From NCBI GenBank assembly GCA_020692215.1, contig JAIMKW010000001.1, forward strand, positions 532,442-596,441: 64,000 bases of DNA, given 5' to 3'. Source of the stretch: Sandarakinorhabdus sp. (GTDB lineage: Bacteria; Pseudomonadota; Alphaproteobacteria; Sphingomonadales; Sphingomonadaceae). The notes below the pieces were generated by a model, which saw nothing but the letters and a program-made list of their open reading frames with translations, did no database searches and had not been told where the DNA came from. The position numbers and the translations under genes were made by a program. This document shows, one piece after another, positions 1 through 8,959 of this stretch; positions within the stretch are counted from its first letter, which is position 1; each line of letters opens with the position of its first letter.

Positions 1-1718
1 AAATTGCCCGCGGCAGTTGGCGGGCCGCCCAGGAAATCGGAAACGCCGGCGTTGACGAGGCCGAGTGATCGCGCCTCGAAACGGCCATCGACCGAGGGGC
101 TGTTGCCGGGCGTGCGCGCAATGCGCGCGACGGCCCGCAGCGCAACGGGGCCCAGGTTCGGCACTTCCAAGCGGGCAAGTTGCGCATCGAGATTGGCTGT
201 CGCGCGCCCATCCGGCAGCAGGGCTGCATCGCCACGGGCGGTCATCTGGGTGGTGACCAGCTGCAGGGTCCGCGCGTTCAGGGTGCCATTGTCCAGCGTC
301 AGCATGCCGGTCAGGCGCGGTTGCTGCAGAAGGGCGGCAATTTCGGGCGGCAGGCCGGTCGTGGGGCCGCTGGTAGCGGTGAAGTCCACGCTCAGCGGCC
401 GCGCATCATTGGCCAGCATCACCCGGCCTTGTGCGGCGATGGCGTCGGCCCCCACCGGGCCGTTCTCCCCTTCGAACCGCACAGTGTCGGCCCTGATGCT
501 CCATGCAATCTGCGGGTCCGCAAGCTTGCCATCTGCGGTGATGGTTGCGCGCATCCCGCGGCCCGAAAGGCCGGGGTTTATCAGCTGCGGCGCCTTCAGC
601 ACGCTTTCCATGCGAACGCCATCCAGACGGTTGTTCCGGGTGTCGATGATCCCGCCCCCGGAAAGGGCGAGCGCCTGCGACGACGCCACGAACCGCAGTT
701 CGAACCGGCTGTCGGTGCCCAGCAGGCCCGAAGGCGGCGCACGGCGTGCCGTGAGGTCGACATCGATATTGGGGCGGACGAAATCGACCATCGGGCTCGA
801 CATCAGCGGCGCGGGGTTCAGCGCGCCGCGCACACGGAAAAGCCCATCGTCTGCCTGGATGTTCAGGGCCACCAGCCGCTGCACGGCAGCCCCGGTGTCT
901 TCGTCCGCGTCTCCGGGTGCTCCCATGTCGGCGTTCAGCTGACCGCGCCATCGGGCCCAGGTACCGTTGCCGCTGGCAAGCACTGTCAGCGGCTGGTCGA
1001 TCTTTGTTGCGGTCGATATCATGCCACCGGCAGGAGCCCTGAGGTCGGCCTTCAGGTCGAAATGGTCGCGGTCCGGCTCTGCGTCCAGCAGCAGCAGGAG
1101 CCGGTCGCCAGCTTCGGCGGTGGCCTGCATGTCGAGCAGGACCCGGCCAGCCCTGATGTCGGCCCGTCCAAGGGCGCGCAACACTTCGCGGCGGCCCAGA
1201 AGGGGCTTTTCCAGCACCAGCCTCGAAACATCGAACCGGCCGACCCGGATGTCGATATCGGGAAGCAGGGGTTCATCAGGGTCGCGCGGGTTGATGGCCC
1301 ACATTCGCAGGATGCGCACCTCGGGCACGTCTATCCGGTTGATGCTCACAAGCCGGCCCACAAGCGTGACCGGTTCCCAGTCGACCCTGGCGATCGGGAT
1401 CAGCGCGAGTGTGCCGTCGAGATCCTTTACAACCACATCGACCAGATCGAACTTCGACAGCAGGCTGCCATCGATCCGCCCGACTTCGTAGCGGATACCG
1501 GATGCGGGGGAGAGGCCGCTGACCTTTTCGGCGACAAAGGCCCGGCCCCTGGGCGTTTCCGAAAGGAACCACAGACCGGCCGGCACGATCGCTGCCAGAA
1601 GCACGGCGACCAGAAGCAGCGCCACCAGAAGCCAGCGCCACCAGCTGCGCGGCCGGACATCATCGGGCGCCATGTCCGCCATGTCCGGCGGCCCGTCTGG
1701 TGTTTCCCCGGACGCCAT
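1..1718 (-). CDS. tamB: TamB, N-terminal part (translocation and assembly module, inner-membrane-anchored)
   Basis: The reading frame opens with ATG at 1718 and stays open for 572 codons to the window edge, so the C-terminal part, including the conserved DUF490 end, lies outside. The start overlaps the tamA stop by one base (TGATG), which fixes it. A short Pro/Asp-rich leader is followed by Arg-Trp-Trp-Arg-Trp and one hydrophobic segment at about residues 27-47, then the TPRGRAFVAE stretch typical of TamB just after the anchor. The rest is beta-rich and AsmA/TamB-like. In this family TamB spans the periplasm and works with TamA in outer-membrane protein insertion or lipid transport. Identification rests on position after tamA, the anchor and the start motif. 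Confidence 0.9.
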   Translation of the reverse strand, partial: MASGETPDGPPDMADMAPDDVRPRSWWRWLLVALLLVAVLLAAIVPAGLWFLSETPRGRAFVAEKVSGLSPASGIRYEVGRIDGSLLSKFDLVDVVVKDLDGTLALIPIARVDWEPVTLVGRLVSINRIDVPEVRILRMWAINPRDPDEPLLPDIDIRVGRFDVSRLVLEKPLLGRREVLRALGRADIRAGRVLLDMQATAEAGDRLLLLLDAEPDRDHFDLKADLRAPAGGMISTATKIDQPLTVLASGNGTWARWRGQLNADMGAPGDADEDTGAAVQRLVALNIQADDGLFRVRGALNPAPLMSSPMVDFVRPNIDVDLTARRAPPSGLLGTDSRFELRFVASSQALALSGGGIIDTRNNRLDGVRMESVLKAPQLINPGLSGRGMRATITADGKLADPQIAWSIRADTVRFEGENGPVGADAIAAQGRVMLANDARPLSVDFTATSGPTTGLPPEIAALLQQPRLTGMLTLDNGTLNARTLQLVTTQMTARGDAALLPDGRATANLDAQLARLEVPNLGPVALRAVARIARTPGNSPSVDGRFEARSLGLVNAGVSDFLGGPPTAAGN

Positions 1719-3775
1719 CAGAAGGCCTGCCCGATCGATATGTAGAGCGCGATCTTGGGATCGCGCTCAACCCGGTTTATGGCGCGCGCCACATCGATAC
1801 GGATGGGCCCGAAACTGCTGTAGTAGCGGCCGCCGACCCCCACGCCGTAGCGCATGTTCGAAAGGCTGGGCAGCGAGCTTTCATTGACCGACCCGGCATC
1901 GACAAAGGCGACAGCCCCGAAATTCCCGAAGCGATAGCGGCCTTCGATGCTGGATTCGAATAGTCCGCGGCCGCCCACCGGGCGTCCGTTGAAGCCGACT
2001 TCCCCTATCCCCTGGAACTCGAAGCCGCGAACCGATCCGCCGCCGCCGGCATAGAAGCGCCGTGTGGGGGCGATGGCATCCCGTTCAGCGCCGGCAATGC
2101 TGCCCAGCCTGAGCCGGCCCGCCAGCACAAAGGCATCGCCGACGTGCCGGTAGGCGCTGCCATCAATGATGGTGCGGGTGTAGCTGTCGACCTTTTCATC
2201 CTGCCGCGAAATTTCCGGGGTGAAGGAGACAGCAAGCCGATAGCCGGTGACAGGATCGAGCAGGTCGTTCGAACGATCGTGGCCAAGATGCAGGGGCAAC
2301 GCCGCGATGAAGAAGGTCCGACGCTGTTCGAGGCCATCGATTCGCGGCTCGATCGCCGAACGCTCCCGTTCGTTGGATGCAAGGATTTCGACCCCTGCCC
2401 CCCAGGTCCAGCGCTTTTGCCAGATGTGGGTGGAGGTTCGGCGAAGATTGCCGCTCAGCGAAATCGTGTTGGATTGATAGCCGGGGCGATCGAGGCCCGA
2501 AATATCGAATGTGAGATCCAGCGTCCTGTCGCGCACCCGGAAATTGCTCATCACGAGGCCGGTCGAAAACCGCTGTTCCTCGGATCCGAGCACACCGCGC
2601 ACGATGAAATTGCCTTCGGGCGTGATGAGCGACCGGTGCCGCCACAGGGCTTCGGCCCTGAAACCTTCTTCTGTCGCATAGCCCAGCTGGCCGGTGACAA
2701 GCCGCTGCGGGCCCCTGTTCCCCATTACCCTGACTTCGGCAACGGCCCTGCCATCCGGTTCGCGCAGGCCGGTATCGGCGATGCTGACAGTCACGCCGCC
2801 GAACTGTTGTGTGTCGATCAGCGCGCGGCGGAAATCGTCGAGCAGCTCGGCATCATAGGGCTCCCCTGGTGCAAAGCGCGCTATGACAGCAGCATGCGCT
2901 TCGTCGAACGGCTGGAAGCCCGACATGCGGATCGCGCCGAAGATTCCGGCAGGCCCGGTGTCGCCGGTCAGCAGGTAGGTGCCTGTTGGGGTGGTTGTGT
3001 CGAGCACCACGTCGCGGGCGCCGATTTCAGCAAAGGGATAGCCTGATCGCAGCAGATGTCGCAGCAGGGCGCCTTCGGCTTCCTCGACAGCAATCGCGCG
3101 GACAGGGTCTCCGACTGCGAGCCTGAACCCGGCCCCCAGCTCTGCCTTGTCGGACGGGATGAGATCGAGCGTGATCTCGCGCCAGCGATAGCGGTCCGCC
3201 GGCACCACGATCATGCTGATGCTCGCCCCTTTGTCTGCAGCGGCATCAATATCGATTAGGGCCTCGGTTTGTGCGCCATACCAGCCTTCGGAAAACAACA
3301 GGCGCTGCATCAGGGCCTTGTCGGCGTTGACGCGGGAGGCGATCTGGGCGGCTGTTGCAGGCTGATTGGCACCACGCTGCAGTGCCGACATCCGCCGGAA
3401 GGTGGAGCCAAGGCCGGTTTCCTCGAGCCCGGTGACTGTCAGGCTGTAGCGGATGCCTTCCTGTGCTGCCTGGGCAAAGATGAAGTCCGTGCGCGGCGCA
3501 GCATCAAAGCCGGTCAGCGGTGGCAGGGGCGCCATCAGCTCCGGATCGGGCGGGGTTACCGGCGGCAACTGGATCGGATCGCCGAAATCCACATCCGGAA
3601 GGTCGGTTGTAAGCAGGATCTCGGGGAGATGGGTCAGCAGATCCGGATCGTCGGGTCGCCCGTCATCCGGAAGGGTCAGGCCGCCCGGAAGCCTCTGGGC
3701 CATCGCAGGCGCTGCCAGCAGCAGCCCTGCAAGGCACGCGCCACAGCGGACAAGAAAGGATGGAGGCGTCGGCAC
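1718..3775 (-). CDS. tamA: TamA, Omp85-family outer-membrane assembly protein
   Basis: The 685-residue protein starts at GTG 3775 and has a signal peptide ending near AAPAMAQ (residue about 27). A proline-rich linker to about residue 90 precedes the POTRA region. The C-terminal half is an Omp85 barrel, with the family signature GGGGSVRGFEFQGIG near residue 570 and a C-terminal Phe (SIGQAF). TamA sits in the outer membrane and pairs with TamB, encoded directly downstream with a one-base overlap. The long Pro-rich segment between signal peptide and first POTRA is longer than in enterobacterial TamA. The upstream region to 3929 is shared divergently with the cyclophilin gene. Confidence 0.93.
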   Translation of the reverse strand: MPTPPSFLVRCGACLAGLLLAAPAMAQRLPGGLTLPDDGRPDDPDLLTHLPEILLTTDLPDVDFGDPIQLPPVTPPDPELMAPLPPLTGFDAAPRTDFIFAQAAQEGIRYSLTVTGLEETGLGSTFRRMSALQRGANQPATAAQIASRVNADKALMQRLLFSEGWYGAQTEALIDIDAAADKGASISMIVVPADRYRWREITLDLIPSDKAELGAGFRLAVGDPVRAIAVEEAEGALLRHLLRSGYPFAEIGARDVVLDTTTPTGTYLLTGDTGPAGIFGAIRMSGFQPFDEAHAAVIARFAPGEPYDAELLDDFRRALIDTQQFGGVTVSIADTGLREPDGRAVAEVRVMGNRGPQRLVTGQLGYATEEGFRAEALWRHRSLITPEGNFIVRGVLGSEEQRFSTGLVMSNFRVRDRTLDLTFDISGLDRPGYQSNTISLSGNLRRTSTHIWQKRWTWGAGVEILASNERERSAIEPRIDGLEQRRTFFIAALPLHLGHDRSNDLLDPVTGYRLAVSFTPEISRQDEKVDSYTRTIIDGSAYRHVGDAFVLAGRLRLGSIAGAERDAIAPTRRFYAGGGGSVRGFEFQGIGEVGFNGRPVGGRGLFESSIEGRYRFGNFGAVAFVDAGSVNESSLPSLSNMRYGVGVGGRYYSSFGPIRIDVARAINRVERDPKIALYISIGQAF

Positions 3776-3929
3776 AGTCGAACAAAGCCCTGCCAGAGCA
3801 ACATGGGCAAGGGCAAGGCCTTCCTGTGTCGGCAGGCCTCGCGCATTTCACGAGCGGCGGCCCGGCTGGGGGCTGGAATGGCGGCAAAGGTGCAGCTAGG
3901 CAGGCCGCACCACAAGAAAAGGATCATCC

Positions 3930-4376
3930 GTGCCCGATACATTGAAGCTTACGCTGGAAACCGGCGATGTCACCATCAAGCTGCGCCCCGACCTTGCGCC
4001 CGGCCATGTCGCGCGGATCGTGGAACTGGCCGACAGCGGATTCTACGACGGCGTCGTCTTTCACCGTGTGATCCCCGGCTTCATGGCGCAGGGTGGCTGC
4101 CCCAACGGCACCGGCACCGGCGGATCGAAGCTGCCCGATATCAAGGCCGAATTTTCCGCCGAGCCGCATGTGCGCGGCACATGCTCGATGGCGCGCACGT
4201 CGAACCCCGACAGCGCCAACAGCCAGTTCTTCATCTGCTTCGATGATGCCCGTTTCCTCGACAAGCAGTACACGGTGTGGGGTCAGGTGACCGAGGGGAT
4301 GGACCTGATCGACGCGCTGCCCAAGGGCGAGCCACCGCGCGCGCCGGGCAAGATCGTCAGCATGCGCAGCGCGTAA
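3930..4376 (+). CDS. ppiB: Cyclophilin-type peptidyl-prolyl cis-trans isomerase
   Basis: The 148-residue protein is a short single-domain cyclophilin with no signal peptide, so it is probably cytoplasmic. The characteristic FHRVIPGFMAQGG segment (about residues 44-56), the GTGTGG loop and NSQFFICFDD (about residues 95-104) carry the conserved catalytic Arg, Phe and Gln positions. The usual active-site Trp position is occupied within the RFLDKQYTVWGQV segment, which retains Trp. The chosen start is GTG 3930, preceded by AAAAGGATC; no in-frame ATG lies before the conserved strand. It catalyses Xaa-Pro bond isomerisation during folding. It is transcribed divergently from tamA. Confidence 0.94.
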   Translation: MPDTLKLTLETGDVTIKLRPDLAPGHVARIVELADSGFYDGVVFHRVIPGFMAQGGCPNGTGTGGSKLPDIKAEFSAEPHVRGTCSMARTSNPDSANSQFFICFDDARFLDKQYTVWGQVTEGMDLIDALPKGEPPRAPGKIVSMRSA

Positions 4377-4418
4377 GAACCGGGTGGCCGGGCAGAGGGG
4401 CTGAGCCTCTCCGCCCGG

Positions 4419-4847
4419 CTAGTCCGCCATTCGGACAAAGCGCAAGATGCCCGCAATGCGCGGCGGGTCACCGGGATTGTCCGATGGATGCCGAACGCCA
4501 TCGAGCACAGGCACTGCATCGAAATCGAACGGGCTGATGCCAAGGCAGGCGACATTCACGCCATATTGCCGCGGATTCGAACGGCGCTGGTGGTGCGTGT
4601 AGATCCCGCACTTCGAGCAGAAATAATGCTTCGCTGTTCCGCTGTTGAAGCGATATTCCTGAAGCATGGCTTCGCCTTCGAGGATGTGAAGACCATCCAG
4701 TTCCGCAGAAACCGCCACAGCGCCCCGCATCCGGCAAAAGGAGCAGGTGCAGCGCCGTGCCGTGCGCAAGCCATCGCTCAGCCGCACCCGAATGCGAATT
4801 GCCCCGCAATGGCAGGCACCGTCCGCTTCGCTGATGTCCGGCAACAT
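4419..4847 (-). CDS. GFA-family zinc protein (glutathione-dependent formaldehyde-activating enzyme/CENP-V fold)
   Basis: The 142-residue protein shows the zinc ligands of the GFA fold: CHCGAI near residue 14, CTCSFC near residue 35 and CSKCG near residue 75. It ends in the usual ligand-free C-terminal strand region. The frame extends much further upstream through the META gene, but homology begins only at MLPDISEADGACHCGAI, so ATG 4847 is chosen although its ribosome site is weak. Proteins of this family often have no proven activity despite the name. The gene follows the META lipoprotein gene by 20 bases on the same strand. Confidence 0.9.
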   Translation of the reverse strand: MLPDISEADGACHCGAIRIRVRLSDGLRTARRCTCSFCRMRGAVAVSAELDGLHILEGEAMLQEYRFNSGTAKHYFCSKCGIYTHHQRRSNPRQYGVNVACLGISPFDFDAVPVLDGVRHPSDNPGDPPRIAGILRFVRMAD

Positions 4848-4867
4848 GGGGATGTGCCGTCTGCGCT

Positions 4868-5311
4868 CTAGCGGCGCGCCTTGATGGTCTGGCCGTCGGC
4901 TGTCTTCAGCATGAGTGTGCCATCCGCCCCGACAGTGTAGGACTTGACGGCGCCCAGAACGGCCAGGAACGCGCCTTCCTGCTGCATCAATGGGTCCGGG
5001 CAAGCCATCATGGTGCTCGCCATCTGCGACATCTGGATGGAGAGCCCGTCTTCTGCGACCGTGTAGCCGCCCATGAAGCGATTGCAGCTGGCGGCCCCGA
5101 ACACGCGGCCATCCTCGAACTGCATCGTAACCTTGGAACCGGGGGTCGTGGCGACACCGCCGATTTCGAACACTGTCCATTCGGCGCCGGCGAGCGCTGC
5201 GCCGCCCGTTGGTGCGGGCTTGGTGGAAGGGGCCGGCGCCTCGGTCGGGGTGGCGCAACCGGGCAGGATTGCGAGCGAGAAGGCGGAGGCGGCAACAAGG
5301 GCAATACGCAT
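4868..5311 (-). CDS. META-domain lipoprotein (HslJ-like)
   Basis: The 147-residue product begins with a lipoprotein signal peptide (SLAILPGCATP, lipobox Cys at about residue 18) and a Pro/Ala-rich spacer. One META domain follows: LAGAEWTVFEIGG, then FGAASCNRFMGGYTVAEDG and the ACPDPLMQQEGAFLAVL segment, with the usual paired cysteines. META/HslJ domains occur in outer-membrane or periplasmic proteins linked to stress and antibiotic tolerance, without known catalysis. The start at 5311 has a good site (AAAAGGACATCTCA before ATG); the 24-residue upstream extension in frame has no signal-like character and is rejected. Confidence 0.9.
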   Translation of the reverse strand: MRIALVAASAFSLAILPGCATPTEAPAPSTKPAPTGGAALAGAEWTVFEIGGVATTPGSKVTMQFEDGRVFGAASCNRFMGGYTVAEDGLSIQMSQMASTMMACPDPLMQQEGAFLAVLGAVKSYTVGADGTLMLKTADGQTIKARR

Positions 5312-5339
5312 TGAGATGTCCTTTTCATGGGCAGCCTCG

Positions 5340-6146
5340 TCAGGAGGCGGTTTGGCTTTCGGTGGAAATGGCTTGGGCTGCATCCAGTTGTGTGCGGACG
5401 TCGATCAGGGGTTGTTGGGGCGTCAGGATCGTTCCGGAGCGTGGTCGGTTCAAGTCGGCAATCAGCAGCAGAACCAGTGTGAGCAGCACGATGAGTTCGG
5501 TGGATGCCAGCAAGTGAACCCCTATGGACTTGCCGCTGACGTAGCCGATAAGCAAAAGGCTGGCGATCGGAAAGAACAGCAGCAGAAGAACAAGCGTCGT
5601 CGGCAGCCTCGCTGCAAGCGCTGCATCGCGGGCGGTCGCCATGTCGAACATCTGGTTCGCTGCCTCGACGACAAGGAGCTTTACCGATTCTTCCGGCACG
5701 GCAGCGCGCACAGCCAGGACTTCGCGCCACATCTGGGCCTGTGCTTCGGCCGTGATCCGTTTTGCCTTTGCAAGGTCTTCCGTCTGTTCGCCCATGCCGC
5801 CCACTTCGAGCCGGGCGTCGATGTAGCGGTCCAGCGCTGCATGAGTTTTGGCGCGGAGATCGGCAGGCATGAGGTCGGTGCGGTAAAGGAAAGTCCCGAT
5901 GGCATTGGCTTCCTCCAGGGTTGCCATTCGGCGGTTGTCATAACGGTTGACCGCCATCGAAACGGTAAAGCCGAGCAGCAGTGCCAGAAGACCGAGCGAA
6001 GCCGAAACGATGAGGCCGGGTTCGCCGCTATCCTCCTTCTTCGATTCCGGGCGATGCAACAGCCCCCCGATGAACGCAGCCAGCCAGAACAGGCCGAACA
6101 GGATGAGCCCGTTGATCCACAGCGGCTGGGCATTCAGCCAGTTCAT
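5340..6146 (-). CDS. DUF4239-like (bestrophin-like) integral membrane protein
   Basis: The about 268-residue protein has four hydrophobic segments arranged two plus two: about residues 9-28 and 45-66, then a soluble alpha-helical region to about residue 180, then about 186-208 and 215-238. This layout, with the conserved asparagine-arginine-tyrosine NRYDNRR after the second segment and EEANAIGTFLYRTDLMP, is typical of DUF4239 proteins. Their function is unknown; a channel role is only suggested by a distant bestrophin resemblance. ATG 6146 has an AGGGGG run just upstream; GTG 6158 is an alternative. The gene follows mscL closely, possibly co-transcribed as a membrane or osmotic-stress pair. 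Confidence 0.8.
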   Translation of the reverse strand: MNWLNAQPLWINGLILFGLFWLAAFIGGLLHRPESKKEDSGEPGLIVSASLGLLALLLGFTVSMAVNRYDNRRMATLEEANAIGTFLYRTDLMPADLRAKTHAALDRYIDARLEVGGMGEQTEDLAKAKRITAEAQAQMWREVLAVRAAVPEESVKLLVVEAANQMFDMATARDAALAARLPTTLVLLLLFFPIASLLLIGYVSGKSIGVHLLASTELIVLLTLVLLLIADLNRPRSGTILTPQQPLIDVRTQLDAAQAISTESQTAS

Positions 6147-6165
6147 CGCCCCCTGCACGCGCGGG

Positions 6166-6594
6166 CTATTTCTTCAGGCTGTCGCGGATTTCCCGCAGCA
6201 GCAGCACGTCCTCGGGCGTTGAAGCAGGGGCTGCTTCGGGCTCCAGGGTCTTGAAGAAGCGGTTGGCGTTCTTGACGATCAGGAACACGGCAAAGGCCAG
6301 AATGATGAAGTTGATCACCGCTGTGATGAAAGCGCCATAGCCAAGGGTTGCGACGCCGGCTTCCTTCAGCGCAGCATAGCTGTTCGGGTCGCCGGCAAAA
6401 TCTGCCGGTATCGCGCCAAGACGAATGAAATTCTCGGAGAAATCCGCCGTGCCTGTCAGCGATGAAATCAGTGGCATGATGATGTCGCCTGTCAGCGAGG
6501 CGATGATGGTTCCAAAGGCGCCCCCGATGATCACGCCAACGGCGAGATCGAGAACATTGCCGCGTGCGATGAAGGCCTTGAACTCCTGAAACAT
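6166..6594 (-). CDS. mscL: Large-conductance mechanosensitive channel MscL
   Basis: The 142-residue protein matches MscL over its full length. It has the N-terminal amphipathic helix [20 protein letters not shown], the first membrane helix with the GGAFGTII pore-lining segment, a periplasmic loop, a second membrane helix at about residues 77-100 and a C-terminal helical bundle ([11 protein letters not shown]). It forms a homopentameric inner-membrane valve opened by membrane tension during hypo-osmotic shock. The start at 6594 is supported by AAAGGGGGTTTC before ATG; an upstream in-frame extension is not conserved. It heads a short minus-strand run with the DUF4239-like gene. Confidence 0.97.
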   Translation of the reverse strand: MFQEFKAFIARGNVLDLAVGVIIGGAFGTIIASLTGDIIMPLISSLTGTADFSENFIRLGAIPADFAGDPNSYAALKEAGVATLGYGAFITAVINFIILAFAVFLIVKNANRFFKTLEPEAAPASTPEDVLLLREIRDSLKK

Positions 6595-6773
6595 GAAACC
6601 CCCTTTGCCGAACTGCCGGCACCACTTCTTGCGCCGACATTCTCTTGGCAGCGCGCCCATTGCAAGGGGTCTGTTGCGCAAAAGGCATCGCGCGGCCGGT
6701 TTTGCTGCGACGGCCTTGACGAACATGGCCCCGGTGCGCTTCAACCGCTTGCAGTTCATCCGGGGAGCAAGCC

Positions 6774-7358
6774 ATGCGTGCCATCAAGATCCTTCTGCCA
6801 CTCGCCGTCGCATTTTCGTTGAGCGCCTGCGGGGTCAACACGATCCCCACCAAGGAAGAGGGCGTAAACGCGGCATGGGGCGAAGTGGAAAACCAGTATC
6901 AGCGTCGGGCCGACCTGATCCCCAATCTTGTCGCGACCGTGCAGGGCTATGCCAAGCAGGAGCAGGATGTGCTTGTCGGCGTGACCGAGGCGCGCGCCAG
7001 GGCAACGCAGACAAGCATCAACGCCGGCGATCTCAGCGATCCGGCCAAGGTTGCCGCTTTCCAGCAGGCGCAGGATGGGCTGTCTTCAGCCCTCAGCCGC
7101 CTGATGGTGGTGGTGGAAAAATACCCCGACCTAAAATCCGACCAGAACTTCCTTGCGCTGCAATCCCAGCTGGAAGGCACGGAAAACCGCATCTCGATCG
7201 CCCGGCGCGATTACAACGAGTCCGTCCGGTCCTACAACACCGAGATCCGGACTTTCCCGTCCATAGTGGCCGCCAAGGTGATCTACGGGTCGGAGCCGAA
7301 GGAGCCGTTCAAGGCGACCACGGCCAATGCCGAAACCGCGCCGCAAGTGAAGTTCTAG
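6774..7358 (+). CDS. lemA: LemA family protein
   Basis: The 194-residue protein has a lipoprotein-like N-terminus ([12 protein letters not shown], Cys at about residue 19) followed by the LemA domain. Typical segments are [23 protein letters not shown], the long helical hairpin region, [24 protein letters not shown] and [21 protein letters not shown]. LemA proteins are membrane-associated and their function is not settled. As in many bacteria, the gene lies immediately before genes for TPM-domain proteins, here two of them, so the three probably form one operon. Confidence 0.95.
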   Translation: MRAIKILLPLAVAFSLSACGVNTIPTKEEGVNAAWGEVENQYQRRADLIPNLVATVQGYAKQEQDVLVGVTEARARATQTSINAGDLSDPAKVAAFQQAQDGLSSALSRLMVVVEKYPDLKSDQNFLALQSQLEGTENRISIARRDYNESVRSYNTEIRTFPSIVAAKVIYGSEPKEPFKATTANAETAPQVKF

Positions 7359-7416
7359 AGTGGCGCGCCGCCGGGCTGGCCTTGCGGGGCCGCCCGGCCC
7401 GCCACATCTCCTTCCT

Positions 7417-8196
7417 ATGCGGTTGTTCGCCCTTCTTCTTCTGTTGCTGGCGTCACCGCTGGCTGCACAGGATTTTCCGAAGCTCTCGGGCAGGGTTGTC
7501 GATGCGGCCAATATTCTGCCAGCCGATGTAGAGGCTGCGATCGAAGCGCGCTCTGCCGCCATCGAGCAGCAGACCGGCGCGCAGCTTATTGTCGCCACGG
7601 TGCCCAGCCTGCAGGGCTATGAGATCGAGGAGTATGGCTATCGCCTCGGGCGAACCTGGGGCATCGGGCAGAAGCGCGAAGCCGGCCCGTCAGGCGCCAT
7701 GCAGGGTGACAATGGCGTTATCCTGATCGTTGCCCCGAACGACCGCAAGGTGCGGATCGAAGTAGGCTACGGGCTGGAGCCGATCCTTACCGACGCGCTT
7801 TCGTCTGTCATCATCCAGCGCCAGATCCTGCCGCGGTTTCGTGATGGCGACATGGCCGGCGGCGTATCGGCAGGGTTTGAATCAATTGCCCGGCAGGTGG
7901 AGCTGCCGCCCGATGAGGCCGCAGCCAATGTGCAGCGCGCCACCCGGCAAGCTGGAGAAACCGAAGGCATCGGGCTGGTGCCGTTGCTGATCTTCCTGCT
8001 GTTCCTGTGGATCATCTTCAGCCGGATCAACCGTCGCGGGCGCCGCGTGGCTGGCCGCAGCGGGCCAATCGTGATCTGGGGCCCCGGCTCCGGCGGCAGC
8101 TGGGGCGGCGGCGGTGGTGGCGGCTGGGGCGGCGGCGGTGGTTTCGGTGGTGGTGGCGGCGGCTTCGGCGGCGGCGGCGCGAGCGGAGGATGGTGA
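7417..8196 (+). CDS. TPM-domain (YgcG-like) membrane protein with glycine-rich tail
   Basis: The 259-residue protein carries a signal peptide (LLLLLASPLAAQ), then a TPM domain at about residues 22-155 containing GRVVDAANILP, the acidic GDNGVILIVAPNDRKVRIEVGYGLE region and RFRDGDMAGGV. One transmembrane segment follows at about 195-213. The tail has a basic stretch and then almost only Gly with Ser, Trp and Phe. This domain order matches YgcG/DUF2207-neighbour proteins found next to lemA. A GTG at 7360 would add 19 residues before the signal peptide and is less likely. The stop overlaps the next start (TGATG). Role unknown; the TPM domain has been linked to phosphatase-like and membrane-assembly roles in other organisms. 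Confidence 0.92.
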   Translation: MRLFALLLLLLASPLAAQDFPKLSGRVVDAANILPADVEAAIEARSAAIEQQTGAQLIVATVPSLQGYEIEEYGYRLGRTWGIGQKREAGPSGAMQGDNGVILIVAPNDRKVRIEVGYGLEPILTDALSSVIIQRQILPRFRDGDMAGGVSAGFESIARQVELPPDEAAANVQRATRQAGETEGIGLVPLLIFLLFLWIIFSRINRRGRRVAGRSGPIVIWGPGSGGSWGGGGGGGWGGGGGFGGGGGGFGGGGASGGW

Positions 8197-8867
8197 TGCA
8201 CATCACCGCTGATGATGAAGCGCGGATTGCCGCTGCCATAGCCAGGGCCGAGGCCGGAACCAGTGGCGAGATCGTCTGCACGCTGGCGACAGACAGGCAT
8301 CGCTATACCGAATGGGTGCTGGCGCTTGCTGCCGTCATTGCCTTCATCGTGCCAGCAGCCGTTACGCTGGCCGGCTTCGGCCCCAGTCGCTGGGCCGAAA
8401 TGCTCGGCATCTGGCAGACGGCCGGTCTGGATGATGCGCAGACCATCGAGATCTATGCGCTTGCCCAGGCCCTTGTGCTGATAGCGGCGACTCTCGCACT
8501 GTGGTGGTCTCCGCTTGCGCAACGGTTTGCGCCCTTGTCGCTCCGGCGCGAGCGGGTGCACGAACTGGCGCTGAAGCAGTTTCTGGCGCGCGGGATCCAT
8601 CTCACCACAGGGCGCACCGGGGTGCTCATCCATGTATCGGCAGAAGACCATGTGGTGGAAGTGATTGCCGACGAGGCGATCTATGCCAAGGTCAGCGCCG
8701 AGCATTGGGGCGAGACGGTTTCTGCCCTGCTGGCCGGGCTGAAGCGCGGGGATGTGGCGCAGGGATTTGTCGATGCGATCGGGCTGGCCGGCGGCGTTCT
8801 GGCTACCCATTTCCCGCCGACGGACGGCAACCCGGATGAGTTGCCGAACCGGCTGCTCATCGTCTGA
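8196..8867 (+). CDS. Second TPM-domain membrane protein
   Basis: The 223-residue protein lacks a signal peptide. It starts with HITADDEARIAAAIARAEAGTSGEIVCTLA, a degenerate first TPM strand. Two membrane segments are visible at about residues 40-62 and 83-103. The rest of the TPM domain follows (ALKQFLARGIHLTTGRTGVLIHVSAEDHVVEVIADEAIYAKV, then LKRGDVAQGFVDAI). GGAGGA five bases before ATG 8196 fixes the start. The TPM domain is thus split by two membrane helices, as in the short membrane-embedded TPM paralogues often encoded after YgcG-like genes. It is the last gene of the lemA run. Confidence 0.9.
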   Translation: MHITADDEARIAAAIARAEAGTSGEIVCTLATDRHRYTEWVLALAAVIAFIVPAAVTLAGFGPSRWAEMLGIWQTAGLDDAQTIEIYALAQALVLIAATLALWWSPLAQRFAPLSLRRERVHELALKQFLARGIHLTTGRTGVLIHVSAEDHVVEVIADEAIYAKVSAEHWGETVSALLAGLKRGDVAQGFVDAIGLAGGVLATHFPPTDGNPDELPNRLLIV

Positions 8868-8893
8868 TCCGCGACGGCTGGTCTCTCAAGGTT

Positions 8894-8911
8894 GAGGCGG
8901 GAGCCCGCCTC
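8894..8911 (+). terminator. GC-rich hairpin after the lemA-TPM operon
   Basis: GAGGCGGG and CCCGCCTC form a perfect inverted repeat separated by AG (effectively 7 bp with a 4-base loop), 27 bases after the TPM stop and before ettA. No U-run follows, so it is a weak candidate terminator or 3' end stabiliser. Confidence 0.4.
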
Positions 8912-8959
8912 GGCTAGACGGACGCGCGACTCCCCAATCCGCACTCCAGAAAGTCCATC

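Noticed and set aside
180..1745. 521-residue plus-strand frame opposite tamB
   Set aside because: The minus-strand frame has a start coupled to tamA and TamB features; the plus frame is low-complexity shadow.
4419..5258. 279-residue version of the GFA protein
   Set aside because: The extra N-terminal part reads through the META gene in another frame; GFA homology starts at 4847.
8095..8190. GGC/GGT-rich repeat run as a regulatory or mobile repeat
   Set aside because: It is the coding sequence of the Gly-rich tail of the TPM protein, in frame and without spacer structure.
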